The notes: a model not told the origin generated them from the sequence alone. 64,000 bases of DNA from Xanthomonas cissicola (GCF_008801575.1 NZ_VZPL01000019.1:20164-84163), one strand, 5' to 3'. Shown: positions 29,301 through 39,534, counted from the first letter of the stretch. Numbers and translations: made by a program.

Positions 29301-29651
29301 ACGAAGCCGGCAGCGCTACGGCTGCCGGCATTCGTCGATGCGGAGGATGGCGTCAGGTCATCGATGCGCCGGGCCGGCGTGTGCATTCGTCCATCTGAGC
29401 GGCCCGCGTCTGCGCCGCGCAATTCGTTGCATGCGGCAGCGATGCCGCGCGCTGCAATGCGTCTCGTATGGTTGTCCACGGTAGGCTGGCGCTGCGAACC
29501 TCATAACGGTGCCCAGCCCAGAAGGGCGCGCGTTGTGGCCGGTGTTGTGGGCGCTGCGCGGCGTGAGTGCGAGCCGGTCGCCAACCAATGGCCCATGACA
29601 GGCATGGATGAATATGGTGCACTTCGACGATTGCCATCCCCGGAGTTGTCG
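29301..29651. other. Intergenic region with hairpin after the RND operon
   Basis: 351 bases. At 29304-29330 GCCGGCAGC and GCTGCCGGC pair around a short loop, flanked by ACGAA and TTCGT, which extend the stem imperfectly; there is no T-run. The rest contains the aminopeptidase promoter and no visible gene. Confidence 0.5.
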
Positions 29652-32327
29652 ATGCGTCGTCTTGCCTGCCTGCTTGCTCCTTCTCTTCTCGCGTTGTGCT
29701 GCGGCAACGTGCTGGCACAGTCGTCCGCCGAGGCGGTTCCCAATGGTCGTCTGCCGAGCTGGGCAGTACCGGAGCGCTACAGCCTCGCGCTCAAGATCGA
29801 CCCGGAGCAGGCCCAATTCAGCGGCCGCACCACCATTCGCGTGCAGCTCAAGCAGGCGTCCGACCATCTTTGGTTGCACGGCAAGGAGTTGAAGGTCAGC
29901 AAGGTCACCGTCAAGCCCGGCAAGGGCAAGGCGCTGACGGCACGCTACGTGGAAGCCGATGCGCAAGCCGGCGTGGCGCGGCTGGACTTCGGCCGCACGC
30001 TCTCGCCGCAGACGCTTACCGTGGAGATCGCCTACAGCGCGCCGCTCAACCAGCAGCTGCAGGGCCTGTACCAGGTGAAATACCAGGGCAAGGCGTATGC
30101 GATGACGCAGATGGAGCCGATCAGTGCGCGCTACGCGTTCCCGGGCTTCGACGAGCCGGCGTTCAAGACGCCGTTCGACATCAGCCTGACCGTGCCCAGC
30201 GATGACCAGGCGCTGGCCAACACCATCGCGACCTCGACCAAGCCGGCCGGCAAGGGCTGGAAGACGGTGACCTTCGCCCCGACCGTGCCGCTGCCGACCT
30301 ACCTGGTCGCCTACGCCGCCGGCCCATGGGACGTGGTGGATGTGGCACCGATGCCGGCCACCCCGCAGCGTCCGAACGCCACGCCATTGCGCGGCATTGC
30401 CGCCAAGGGCCAGGGCCCGCGCATCACCCCTGCGCTGGACCAGACCCCGGCCATCATCGCCGCGCTGGAGGACTACTACGCCTTCGGCTACCCGTTCGAC
30501 AAGCTCGATCTGGTCGCTGCGCCGGACTTCAGCGCCGGCGCGATGGAAAACCCTGGGTTTGTGACCTTCCGCGATTGGCTGCTGTTGCTGGACAAGGATT
30601 CGCCGGCCGAGAACGTGCAGCGCTCCTTCAACGTCAATGCGCACGAACTGGCGCATCAGTGGACCGGCGACACCGTGACCATGGCGTGGTGGGACGACCT
30701 GTGGCTCAACGAAGCGTTCGCCACCTGGATGCAGCAGAAGATCACCATGCAACTGCATCCGGAATACCACGCCAATCTGGACCGTATCGGCGGTGCGCAG
30801 CATGCGATGGAGAACGACAGCCTGGTGAGCGCACGCAAGATTCGCCAGCCGATCACCGGCAATGGCGATATCGAAACCGCCTTCGATGGCATCACCTACC
30901 AGAAGGGCGCGGCGGTGCTGGCGATGTTCGAAGCCTTCGTCGGCGAAGACGTGTTCCGCGAGGGCATGCGCGCCTACATCGCCAAGCACAAGTTCGGGAA
31001 CGCGACTGCCGACGACCTGGTCGATGCGGTCGCAGAAGCGGCCGGCAAGGGCGATGATTTAAAGGCCGCATTCCGCAGCTTCCTCAACCAGCCGGGCGTG
31101 CCGTATCTGCAGACCCAGGTGGCGCGCGAAGGCGGCAAGACCGTGGTCAAACTGCAGCAGCAGCGCTACCTGCCGCTGGGGTCCACCGGGTCTGCCGCGC
31201 AGCAATGGGGCGTGCCGGTGTGCGTGAAGTACGGCAAGGGCAAGAACCAGGTCGGTACCGCCTGCCAGTTGCTTGAAGACGGCAGCGGCAGCATCGTGCT
31301 GGAAGGCGCCGGCAAGAACACCTGGGTGTTCCCGAATGCGCGTGGCGCCGGCTATTACCGCTTCTCGCTGCCCAAGAAGCAATTGGCGGCGCTGGGCAAG
31401 CAGGTCGGCCAGCTGGACGATAACGAGCAGCTCGCCTACGCCGATGCGATCAATGCGGCGTACCGTCACGGCGATGCCGACAACGCGGCCGTGCTGGCGG
31501 CGCTCGCGCAGCTGGCGCCGTCGGCATCGGCAGATGTGTCCACCGCGCTGCTGGACCGTTTCGGGTGGATCTGGCGTTACCAGGCCACCACCGAGGCGCA
31601 GCGCGGCGCATTGCGCAAGGCTGCCGAACAGGCGTATCTGCCGCGTCTGCGTGCGCTGGGTTACGCACGGCGCAGCGGTGAGTCGATCGACGACACTGCG
31701 CTGCGCACGTCGCTGGCCAGTGTGTTCGCCTTGCGTCTGCAGAACGCTGAGGTACGCAAGGCCCTGCTGGCGCAAGGCGATGCGGTGCTGGCCGGCGGCA
31801 AGGGTGCGCTGGATTTCTCCGCCGCCAACCCGGACCTGCTCGGCACCGTACTGGCCGTGACTGCCCAGGAACGCGGCGCGCCGGCAGTGCAGGCACTGAT
31901 CGATGCACTGCGCACGCATGCCGACCCGGCCCAGCGCAACGCCATGATCGCCGCACTGGGTGCAGTGCAGGACCCGGCGCTGCTGAAGCAGGTGCGCGAT
32001 TTTGCGTTGACCGATGCGATCAAGGTGGGCGAGATGAAGAGCCTGCTGATGCGCGGGCACAGCGACGAGCGTTCGCATGATTCGATGTGGGCCTGGTTCA
32101 CCGCCAACTTCGACCGCATCGTGCAACGCAGTGGCTCGTTCGATGGCGGCGGGTTGCCGGCGCTGGGTGCATCCGGTGGCTGCAGCGTGGAGGAGGCCGA
32201 TCGCCTGGATGCGTTCTTCAAGCCGCGCCTGGCCAAGCTCAGTGGCGCCGACCGTGGCCTGGCCCAGACCGGCGAGACCATCCGCCTGTGCGCTGCGTTG
32301 AAACAGGCGCAAACCGCCCAGCGCTGA
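29652..32327 (+). CDS. M1-family aminopeptidase, exported
   Basis: Zinc aminopeptidase of 891 residues with a signal peptide (cleavage near NVLAQ). The substrate-anchoring GAMEN motif is present, followed by the zinc motif HELAH at residues 331-335 and the third ligand in LWLNEAFATW. The C-terminal ERAP1-like helical domain runs to the end. The ATG at 29652 (MRRLACLLAPSL) gives a proper signal sequence, whereas upstream in-frame sequence does not. It probably trims peptides in the periplasm or at the envelope. Confidence 0.94.
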   Translation: MRRLACLLAPSLLALCCGNVLAQSSAEAVPNGRLPSWAVPERYSLALKIDPEQAQFSGRTTIRVQLKQASDHLWLHGKELKVSKVTVKPGKGKALTARYVEADAQAGVARLDFGRTLSPQTLTVEIAYSAPLNQQLQGLYQVKYQGKAYAMTQMEPISARYAFPGFDEPAFKTPFDISLTVPSDDQALANTIATSTKPAGKGWKTVTFAPTVPLPTYLVAYAAGPWDVVDVAPMPATPQRPNATPLRGIAAKGQGPRITPALDQTPAIIAALEDYYAFGYPFDKLDLVAAPDFSAGAMENPGFVTFRDWLLLLDKDSPAENVQRSFNVNAHELAHQWTGDTVTMAWWDDLWLNEAFATWMQQKITMQLHPEYHANLDRIGGAQHAMENDSLVSARKIRQPITGNGDIETAFDGITYQKGAAVLAMFEAFVGEDVFREGMRAYIAKHKFGNATADDLVDAVAEAAGKGDDLKAAFRSFLNQPGVPYLQTQVAREGGKTVVKLQQQRYLPLGSTGSAAQQWGVPVCVKYGKGKNQVGTACQLLEDGSGSIVLEGAGKNTWVFPNARGAGYYRFSLPKKQLAALGKQVGQLDDNEQLAYADAINAAYRHGDADNAAVLAALAQLAPSASADVSTALLDRFGWIWRYQATTEAQRGALRKAAEQAYLPRLRALGYARRSGESIDDTALRTSLASVFALRLQNAEVRKALLAQGDAVLAGGKGALDFSAANPDLLGTVLAVTAQERGAPAVQALIDALRTHADPAQRNAMIAALGAVQDPALLKQVRDFALTDAIKVGEMKSLLMRGHSDERSHDSMWAWFTANFDRIVQRSGSFDGGGLPALGASGGCSVEEADRLDAFFKPRLAKLSGADRGLAQTGETIRLCAALKQAQTAQR

Positions 32328-32382
32328 GTTGCGGCGTGCGGCCAGTGTGCGCAGTATCGTGGGAGTCGCTGCTGCGCATGCC

Positions 32383-32964
32383 ATGACCACCGCAATGGAC
32401 GAGTCGCTGATCGTGCACGGGGAAGGCTTCGTGCTGCGCCGCTGGCGCCCGGACGACCTGGATGCCTTGCTGCGGCATGCCAACGACCCGCTGGTGCCGC
32501 GCGGATTGAGCGAGCGATTCCCTCACCCATATACCCGTGCCGACGGCGAAGCGTTCCTGGCAGGCAGGGTTGTCGATGTGCGGGACCCGGTGCTGGCCAT
32601 CGAGATCGATGGCCAGGCCTGCGGTTCGATCGCCGTACGCCCAGGGCAGGGCGAACGTCGCTACTCGGCCGAACTGGGGTATTGGATCGGTCGCACGTAC
32701 TGGGGCCGCGGCTGGATGACACGTATCGTGGGCACGTATGTCGCCTGGGCGATGCAGACCCTGCCGCTGTATCGCGTGCAGGCCACCGTGCTCGATACCA
32801 ATCCTGCATCGGCCACGGTGTTGCTGCGCAATGGCTTCGTCGAAGAAGGCGTCAGCCGCTGTGCGCTGCTCAAGCCGGATGGGCTGCACGATCTGCGTGT
32901 GTTCGCGCGGGTGAATCCACCCGCTGCGGTTTGCGTGCCCGTCTGCGCATCCGCCCCTGCGTGA
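32383..32964 (+). CDS. GNAT acetyltransferase, RimJ/RimL type
   Basis: A 193-residue N-acetyltransferase. The typical pattern LRRWRPDDLDALLRHAND, the acetyl-CoA-binding ELGYWIGRTYWGRGWMT and the late NPASATVLLRNGFVEEG are all present. The ATG at 32383 is preferred; an in-frame ATG at 32329 adds 18 residues without family similarity. It follows the aminopeptidase by 55 bases in the same direction. The acceptor (ribosomal protein, other protein or small molecule) cannot be told. Confidence 0.88.
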   Translation: MTTAMDESLIVHGEGFVLRRWRPDDLDALLRHANDPLVPRGLSERFPHPYTRADGEAFLAGRVVDVRDPVLAIEIDGQACGSIAVRPGQGERRYSAELGYWIGRTYWGRGWMTRIVGTYVAWAMQTLPLYRVQATVLDTNPASATVLLRNGFVEEGVSRCALLKPDGLHDLRVFARVNPPAAVCVPVCASAPA

Positions 32965-33245
32965 TTGCACGCCCGTGATAGCGAGCTGCGGAACGTGAAA
33001 TAGCCGCCTCGCAGATGCTGCGCGCAGTCGGTCACTTCAACCTCGCCCCGGCAGGGCGGCACGACGTTCGACAGGCTTCGGCCCGGCCGCCGTAGACGGA
33101 CCATCGCGCCAGTGGCTTACCATCGTCGTCACTGCTTGTGCGGCGGCGGCCCTGCGGGTGCTGCAACACGACCGACACGCATACGGCGAAACGGCCGGAA
33201 ACAGCCGTTTGGCACTGCAAGCAACACGAACTTCTGGATCCGACA

Positions 33246-34163
33246 ATGACACAGCATGATGGACGCGGCGGACGGCCGCCACGCGATGGCGGCTCCGGCC
33301 CCTCGCACAATCCGTGGGGCCGCGCTGCGCCGCGCACACCGGCGCCGCGCAGCGCCGCACCCCGTGCTCCAGCGCAGCACGCTCCAGCCGCCACGCCATC
33401 TGCCGCTGCAGCGAGCGGCAACGCGCGTGAGGTGCGGCTATACGGCATCAATGCCGTCCAGGCCGTGTTCAAGACGCGCCCGGAAGCGCTGCGCAAGCTG
33501 TACCTGAGCGAGGCGCGCATTCCGCAATTCAAGGCGCTGCTGGCCTGGTGCGTGACCCAGCGCATCGGTTATCGCGTGGTGGAAGAGGCCGATCTGAGCA
33601 AGCTCGCTGCCAGTGCGCACCATGAGGGAGTGGTGGCCGAGGTGCTGCGCGTCACCCCGCACTCCTTGCAGGAATGGCTGGCCGCGTTGCCGCAGGGCCC
33701 GGTGCTGGCGCTATGGCTGGACGGGGTGGGCAATCCGCATAACTTCGGGGCGATCTTGCGCTCGTCGGCGCACTTCGGCGTGGCCGGTCTGTTGCTGCCG
33801 GCCGGCTCCACGCTGGGCCTGTCGGGCGCGGCCGCACGCGTGGCCGAAGGCGGCGCCGAAGCGGTACCGCTGGTGCAATTGCCCGACGCTGCAACGGCGT
33901 TGGCGCAGCTGCGTCAGGCCGGTTTTGCGATTGCTGCCACACTGGTCGACGGTGGCCAGGATGTCTTCGCCGCCGCGTTGCCGCAACGCCTGGTATACGT
34001 GATGGGCGCAGAAAGCGACGGTATGGACCGCGCATTTGCGCGCGATTGCGATCTGCAGTTGTCGATCCGCGGCAGCGGCAAGGTGGAAAGTCTCAACGTT
34101 GCCTCGGCCACCGCGGTCTTCCAGGCCGCCTGGCACGCGCGCATGCTCACCGGAGAACACTGA
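33246..34163 (+). CDS. TrmH/SpoU-family RNA 2'-O-methyltransferase
   Basis: A 305-residue SPOUT methyltransferase acting on rRNA or tRNA. Residues 1-60 form a Gly/Pro/Ala-rich, probably disordered and basic tail. Then comes the SpoU substrate-binding domain (RLYGINAVQAVF) and the knotted catalytic domain: NPHNFGAILRSSAHFG (motif 1), VMGAESDGM (motif 2) and SGKVESLNVASATAVF (motif 3). The length and tail resemble YfiF-like members. The stop overlaps the esterase start (ATGA). Confidence 0.9.
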   Translation: MTQHDGRGGRPPRDGGSGPSHNPWGRAAPRTPAPRSAAPRAPAQHAPAATPSAAAASGNAREVRLYGINAVQAVFKTRPEALRKLYLSEARIPQFKALLAWCVTQRIGYRVVEEADLSKLAASAHHEGVVAEVLRVTPHSLQEWLAALPQGPVLALWLDGVGNPHNFGAILRSSAHFGVAGLLLPAGSTLGLSGAAARVAEGGAEAVPLVQLPDAATALAQLRQAGFAIAATLVDGGQDVFAAALPQRLVYVMGAESDGMDRAFARDCDLQLSIRGSGKVESLNVASATAVFQAAWHARMLTGEH

Positions 34164-35668
34164 TGTTGCGTTTTTCTGCGTTGTTGCTTGCGACCGGTTG
34201 CTTCTTCAGTGCAAACGCGTCTGCCACCACGACGGCGGCACCACCCGAGGTGCGTACCGATCATGGTGCGGTGCGTGGCCAATGGCAGGACGATGGCAGT
34301 GCGGTCTTCCGCGCGATCCCCTTCGCTGCGCCGCCATTGGGTGCGCTGCGCTGGCGCCCGCCGCAACCGGTCGCCGCATGGACCCAGGTGCGCGACGCCA
34401 CTCAGGCCGCCACGCCGTGCGTGCAGCCGGCGCTGGGCTGGAACAACGCCATGGCCAGGCGCGGCACCGAAGATTGCCTCTATGTCGAAGTGCAGACACC
34501 GCAGCTGCATCCGTCCAAGCCGCTGCCGGTGTTCGTATGGATCCACGGTGGCGCGAACGTGGCGGGCGGCGCCGATGGACATCTGCCCACCAACCTGGTG
34601 GCGCAGGGCATGCTGGTGGTGACGCTGCAATACCGGCTGGGCGCGCTGGGGTTCCTGTCGTTGCCGGAGCTGGCCGATGGCGACTACAACGCTGCCGGCA
34701 ATTACGCCTTGCTCGATCAGATCGCCGCGCTGCAATGGGTGCGCGACAACATCGCGCAGTTCGGCGGCGACTCCGCGCGAGTCACGATTGCCGGGCAGTC
34801 GGCCGGCGGCCAGGACGTGGGCTTGCTGATGCTCAGCCCGCTCGCACGCGGCCTGTTCTCGGCAGCCATCGAACAGAGCGGCACTGCCGGCTTCGGCCTG
34901 CCGGCGCGCAGCCTGGAAGACAATCGCGCGCTGGGCGTGAGCATTGCCAAACGTGCCGGCATCGATGATTCGGCCACGCGCCTGGCGCAACTACGCGCGT
35001 TGCCGGTCGACCAACTGCTCAAGGCCGCGCAGGGCGTGGATGTGCCGGCCCTGGATGACGACGGCTACATCTGGTTGCAGGCGGTGGTCGACGGGCGTGT
35101 GCTGCCGCGTGCGCCGGCGCAGATGCTCGCTGCCGGCGCGCAGGCAAAGGTGCCGCTGTTGATCGGTTACGTGGTGCAGGAACTGCGCTATGGCGGCGAG
35201 GAAGGCGCCGAGAAGCGGGTGCGCCGCGACTATCCCGACCACGCGGGCGCCATCCTGCAAACGCATCGCGCCGTTGTCGCGCAGCGCGCCGAACGGCAAG
35301 GCAATGCATCCATGCAATTGTCCACCGATCTCACCTTCCGCTGCCCGGCGGTGACCGTGGCGCAACGCCAGGCTGCGCTTGGCGTGCCGGTATGGCATTA
35401 CGTGTTCGATGCCGCCGTGCCCGGTGGGCAGGTGACGCATAGCGCAGAGTTGCCGTTCCTGTTCAAGAACCTGCCGATCGGCCAACCGCCGGTGTTCCTG
35501 CAGCGCTATTGGGCTGCGTTCGTGCAGCATGGCAATCCGAATGCCAAGGGCCTGCCGGCCTGGCCGGCATTCACGCCGGCGCATGCAGGGCTGCAGTTCG
35601 ATGCACGTGGCGTGCAACCCTTCAAGGATGCGCGTCCGGCGGTGTGTGCAGGCGTGGAGTTGCCCTAA
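34163..35668 (+). CDS. Exported type-B carboxylesterase
   Basis: A 501-residue alpha/beta hydrolase of the carboxylesterase type B family with a signal peptide (residues 1 to about 22). FRAIPFAAPP and GTEDCLYVEV are family signatures; the oxyanion region is WIHGGANVAG and the nucleophile serine is in TIAGQSAGGQD (about residue 212). It probably hydrolyses carboxyl esters in the periplasm, possibly plant-derived ones; the substrate is unknown. It is coupled to the upstream methyltransferase by an ATGA overlap. Confidence 0.9.
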   Translation: MLRFSALLLATGCFFSANASATTTAAPPEVRTDHGAVRGQWQDDGSAVFRAIPFAAPPLGALRWRPPQPVAAWTQVRDATQAATPCVQPALGWNNAMARRGTEDCLYVEVQTPQLHPSKPLPVFVWIHGGANVAGGADGHLPTNLVAQGMLVVTLQYRLGALGFLSLPELADGDYNAAGNYALLDQIAALQWVRDNIAQFGGDSARVTIAGQSAGGQDVGLLMLSPLARGLFSAAIEQSGTAGFGLPARSLEDNRALGVSIAKRAGIDDSATRLAQLRALPVDQLLKAAQGVDVPALDDDGYIWLQAVVDGRVLPRAPAQMLAAGAQAKVPLLIGYVVQELRYGGEEGAEKRVRRDYPDHAGAILQTHRAVVAQRAERQGNASMQLSTDLTFRCPAVTVAQRQAALGVPVWHYVFDAAVPGGQVTHSAELPFLFKNLPIGQPPVFLQRYWAAFVQHGNPNAKGLPAWPAFTPAHAGLQFDARGVQPFKDARPAVCAGVELP

Positions 35669-35670
35669 TC

Positions 35671-35700
35671 GATCGCGCGCGCGCAACGGTGCGCGCGATC
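35671..35700. terminator. Hairpin between convergent esterase and neprosin-like genes
   Basis: GATCGCGCGC and GCGCGCGATC pair perfectly around an eight-base loop a few bases after the esterase stop. No T-run on either side, so it may be a weak bidirectional terminator. Confidence 0.6.
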
Positions 35701-35718
35701 GACCCAACGCAACTCGAT

Positions 35719-37206
35719 TCAGCGTTCGCAGCCTGGCCCACCGAAATAGAAACCACCATTCTGCATTTCCGGCGACAAGCCGGTGCGGGTGACGCCGGCA
35801 TCCAAGGCATACGGATAGCTGTAACCGGCCATCGCCAGCGTGTAGCAGGACGGATGCTCCACGCTCAGCGACGACAGGCGCTGCACGGGGTGGGTGACCA
35901 TCGCCGCATCGCGGTAGAAGTGGTTGGCCTGGAATGCGGCCTGGCGATAGCCGGCCGCTGCGAACTGACCGCTCCCCATGCGTGTGCTGGCTACACCGCT
36001 GTTGGTCGAGACTTCGCCGCCCGCGCTCACGTACGCAACGCGTCCATTGGCGAGATCGCCCGAATACAGTGATGCCTTGTAGTAACCGATCCATTCGCCG
36101 TCCAGGCGCAGCCACCAGTTGCCGTCGGTATTCTTCTGGAATTCGACACCCAGCATGGTCTGCTTGCCGCCTGCAATACTGAATCCTGCGGCCGGCTGAG
36201 CGCCCAGGACATGTCGCGTGCTGGTCTGCACGAAATCGCTGCAATCCAGATTATGACAACCTGTAGTGACGTAACCGTCCTGGGTGGAATAAATGAAAAC
36301 GATGGGCTTGTTGCCCCAGCCTGCGTCTGGCTGGATCTCCCAGCCCACTTCAAGTGTTTGCACTTGCTCGCTTGCGCTTTCACCAACGATCCATATCTGA
36401 CTGATGGTTTGTTTCTCGTTGGTGGAGCGTAACGTGGGTGCCCAAAGATTGATGTCGGCTCCGGCGCCTGTGACCGATGTGCCGGCGGTATCCAGAAAGA
36501 CGCTGGAGTAGTAATGCGTTACCGGCGCTGCTTCCTGCACCGCCGGCACGGCGTCAGCCTGCCTGGGAGCGATCGCGCGCGGGGTCGTGCCGCGTAGAAA
36601 GCTACGCAGATTCGCATGCTTGCTCATCTCGGCCAAGCCGATGCGTTCGAACGGCACGCTGCCGGTGTCGCAACGTTGACCCAGGTTGACCGGCGCCACC
36701 GTACCCTTGTTACTTGAGAGGGAGGGTGGTACCGCCGGCGTGCTGCCATCGCGCAAGGCAGGTTGCTGCGCACTTGGAATGCAATCGAACACCTTGCCGT
36801 CCTGTTGCACGCTGCGCAGCACGGTCAGACCGTTGTAACGATTGAACAGATAACGCTGCATTTCGGCGAAGGCGGTGGGGTCGCTGACCTTGGCCGCAGC
36901 CCCACGTGTGGCGTAACTGAGCTGCGCCTGCGCATCCAGAAACGCCTTGAAGTCGCGCGTGACCTGCGGGAATGCCCGCGATGCAGCCAGCGACGCGCCA
37001 AGCGCGTCGCGTTGGGTGGGTGCGACGCTTACGGTGGCCGGTGTGCGAAGCAAGGGTGGCATCAGTGTATCGATGCTGCGGTCGCTGGTCGTCGAGATCG
37101 ATGGCGATAGCAGCGTGGCGGCGCCGGCTGTGGGAGCCAGTGCAAAAACGCAAAGCGCAGCAATCGCGTGGCTGATCGATATCGGCCGATGAGAACGGAA
37201 GGTCAT
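35719..37206 (-). CDS. Neprosin-domain (DUF239) exported protein
   Basis: A 495-residue secreted protein: signal peptide ending near AGAA, a Neprosin-activation-like region (residues about 70-200), then a neprosin domain (about 240-495). Family hallmarks visible are QIWIVGES ... QTLEVGWEIQPD with the glutamate of the first half, GVEFQKNTDGNWWL, IGYYKASLY, RMGSGQF, and the final GGFYFGGPGC. In plants the domain is a glutamate prolyl endopeptidase; bacterial copies are little studied. It is upstream of, and co-oriented with nothing but, the GH97 gene, and sits at the edge of the glycan-use cluster. Prolyl-endopeptidase activity on plant wall proteins is an inference. Confidence 0.82.
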   Translation of the reverse strand: MTFRSHRPISISHAIAALCVFALAPTAGAATLLSPSISTTSDRSIDTLMPPLLRTPATVSVAPTQRDALGASLAASRAFPQVTRDFKAFLDAQAQLSYATRGAAAKVSDPTAFAEMQRYLFNRYNGLTVLRSVQQDGKVFDCIPSAQQPALRDGSTPAVPPSLSSNKGTVAPVNLGQRCDTGSVPFERIGLAEMSKHANLRSFLRGTTPRAIAPRQADAVPAVQEAAPVTHYYSSVFLDTAGTSVTGAGADINLWAPTLRSTNEKQTISQIWIVGESASEQVQTLEVGWEIQPDAGWGNKPIVFIYSTQDGYVTTGCHNLDCSDFVQTSTRHVLGAQPAAGFSIAGGKQTMLGVEFQKNTDGNWWLRLDGEWIGYYKASLYSGDLANGRVAYVSAGGEVSTNSGVASTRMGSGQFAAAGYRQAAFQANHFYRDAAMVTHPVQRLSSLSVEHPSCYTLAMAGYSYPYALDAGVTRTGLSPEMQNGGFYFGGPGCER

Positions 37207-37507
37207 GTGTTGTCCCTTGGCGCCGGAATGAAACTGCCTGCACGCGGCGTACCATGCAGGACAGCAGCTTCAGCCCGCAGGTGCATTCCGAGGTCCGTTC
37301 GGGGCGCATGCCTGCGTTGAAGGCGTGCGCAGTCTAGCTGTGCAAGAAACAACTGGATGGGCAACGATGCATTGCGTGACATCAGGCACGAAGCAAGCGC
37401 GATGCGCTAAGCGGATGCCATGTCAATGGTCATGCACACCTTTGCGTACGGCGTCTTGCTATTGCGCAAAGGTGTGCCAGTTCACTTCACTATCAGCATG
37501 GCTGCTC
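37207..37507. other. Gap between neprosin-like gene and GH97 gene
   Basis: 301 bases holding the neprosin gene's promoter region. It is visibly more AT-rich than its surroundings near 37380-37500; no gene or strong hairpin is seen. Confidence 0.35.
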
Positions 37508-39472
37508 TTACTTTTTTTGCAGCCTCACTGCAGCGCCGCCGCCTGCAGCAAGCGCAAGCTGCAACGTGTCGTTACGTGTGAGCCTGCGTGTGTCGATGCG
37601 TACGTCGCTCGGGGTCTCTCCATCGGTATAAATGGTGGCGGTCCAGCTGCCTTCGCCCAGGAACGAGAGCGGCAGGGTCAGCGTGCGCGCCTGCTCGTTG
37701 GTCATCGCACCCACATACCAGTCCTTGCCGCTACGCCGCGCCAGCGCGATGTGCTCTCCGATGGCGCCATCCAGCGCACGCGTCTGGTCCCAGCTTGCAG
37801 GCACATCACGCAGGAACTGCGCGGCAGGCACGTTTTCGTATTGCTCAGGACTGTCGGCAACCACCGCAAACGGACTCTCATAGACCACGTACATCGCCAA
37901 TTGCTGCGCGCGCGTGGTCATCACCTGCGGCCCGAAGTGCTGTGGCTTGAAGTCGGCCGGGCGGACATTGCGGAAGCCGCCAGGGGTGTAATCCATCGGC
38001 CCAAGCAACATGCGCGTAAACGGCAAGGTGAGGTTGTGGGTCGTGGTGATGCGTGCGCTCCACTTGTTGTACTCGGCGCCGAGCACACCCTCTTGGGTGA
38101 GATAGTTCGGATAAGTGCGGGTCAGCCCGGTCGGGTGATACGCACCGTGCAGATCCACCAACAACTTGTGCTCGGCAGCCTTGCTCAGCAGGCGGTGATA
38201 GAAGTCCACCATCTGCTGATCGTCGCGGTCCATGAAATCGACCTTGATGCCCTTGATGCCCAGTTGCTGATACCAGGTGAGCGCTTCGTCCATGTGCGCA
38301 TCGAGCGCGCGCCAGTGCGCCCAGAGCCATAGCCCTACGTCGCGCTTGCGTGCGTAGTTCACCAGGCCGGGCAGGTCGAGTTGCGCGACGGGCCGGCGAA
38401 TATCCGCATCGGCGTTGTACTGGCCATCGCCGGTGCTGCCGTAGTACCAGCCGTCGTCGATCAGCATGTATTGCAGTTTCAACTGCTGCGCGTGATCGAT
38501 ATAGCGCTGTATGGTGGCGGTATTCATGCCCGGGTTGGCTACCCCGCCGGCCAGGCTGCCCGACCACCAATCCCACGCCGACTTGCCCGCGCGCACCCAA
38601 CTCGCATCGAAGGCGGGCGGCGGATTCAGCGCGGAAATCAGGTTGGATTCGATCAGGCTCGCGGGGTTGTCGGCCAGCATGATCACCCGCCATGGCGTGG
38701 CGAAATCGCGGCCCTTGGCATCGATGTTGACCGCCACCGTGGGGTCGTCCAGGCGCGGCGACAGTTTTGCCGACACGCCCAGACCGCCATCGGAACGACC
38801 GGTGAGATACAACCCGGCGTAATCGCGCAGGTTCGCCTCGCCGATCGCAAGCGTGGTGCCGTTGGCGTCGGTCTGGCACACCAGCGGTAACTCGATCAAA
38901 TGATGCGCGCGCAATCTGGATGCAGCGATTGCATCGTATTCGCCCTCGTGGCTGGTTCCGAAACGGCCGAGATTCAAGTTCCAGCAGCGGTAATCGTGCG
39001 GAAACGCGAAGCTGGTGAGTTCATCGCGAATGCGCACCTGACCCGCATCCGGCAGGACGTAACGCAACGCAACGCCGTCGTCATACGCACGCAGTTCGAT
39101 GCTGAGCTTGCGATGTTGCGTATCGGCCAGTTGCACGCGCAGTTCTCGATAATGGTCGCGTGCCTGTCGCGTCTTTCCGACCGCCAAGGTGAAGCGGCTG
39201 TCGTGCAGTCCGGTCGTGCTGCCTTGTAGCGTCATGTCACGGCCGAGCTTGTTGCCTCGGCCAAGATCCAGCCCGAGCGGCGCATCGTCGAGCACCAACG
39301 TGTTGCGATACAGCACGCGATAGCTGGGCACGCCACCGGCGCGTAGCGTGAATTCCACCTGCGTGCGTGCATCGGGCGATTGCACGCGCAAGCTCTGTGC
39401 TGCAGCGGGTGCAGCGATCAAACACAACAACGTGCATGCCGCGGGGACTGCGGACTGGATCAGGTTTCGCAT
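37508..39472 (-). CDS. GH97-family glycoside hydrolase (alpha-galactosidase or alpha-glucosidase)
   Basis: A 654-residue periplasmic enzyme with a signal peptide (cleavage near AAAQS). It has the N-terminal beta-super-sandwich (DGVALRYVLPD), the (beta/alpha)8 barrel (LIDDGWYYG, GIKGIKVDFMDRDDQ, LTQEGVLGAEYNKW) and a C-terminal beta-domain. In GH97, an Asp in the KVDFMD position is the nucleophile of retaining members, whereas inverting SusB-like enzymes lack it, so a retaining alpha-galactosidase-type reaction is favoured. GGAGGG precedes the ATG. It is divergent from the GH2 gene across a candidate LacI operator. Confidence 0.9.
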   Translation of the reverse strand: MRNLIQSAVPAACTLLCLIAAPAAAQSLRVQSPDARTQVEFTLRAGGVPSYRVLYRNTLVLDDAPLGLDLGRGNKLGRDMTLQGSTTGLHDSRFTLAVGKTRQARDHYRELRVQLADTQHRKLSIELRAYDDGVALRYVLPDAGQVRIRDELTSFAFPHDYRCWNLNLGRFGTSHEGEYDAIAASRLRAHHLIELPLVCQTDANGTTLAIGEANLRDYAGLYLTGRSDGGLGVSAKLSPRLDDPTVAVNIDAKGRDFATPWRVIMLADNPASLIESNLISALNPPPAFDASWVRAGKSAWDWWSGSLAGGVANPGMNTATIQRYIDHAQQLKLQYMLIDDGWYYGSTGDGQYNADADIRRPVAQLDLPGLVNYARKRDVGLWLWAHWRALDAHMDEALTWYQQLGIKGIKVDFMDRDDQQMVDFYHRLLSKAAEHKLLVDLHGAYHPTGLTRTYPNYLTQEGVLGAEYNKWSARITTTHNLTLPFTRMLLGPMDYTPGGFRNVRPADFKPQHFGPQVMTTRAQQLAMYVVYESPFAVVADSPEQYENVPAAQFLRDVPASWDQTRALDGAIGEHIALARRSGKDWYVGAMTNEQARTLTLPLSFLGEGSWTATIYTDGETPSDVRIDTRRLTRNDTLQLALAAGGGAAVRLQKK

Positions 39473-39534
39473 GATTCCCTCCTCCTGGGATTGCCAACCC
39501 TAGCGCAGAAAGGTTGTTGTCGATATCCAGCTGG

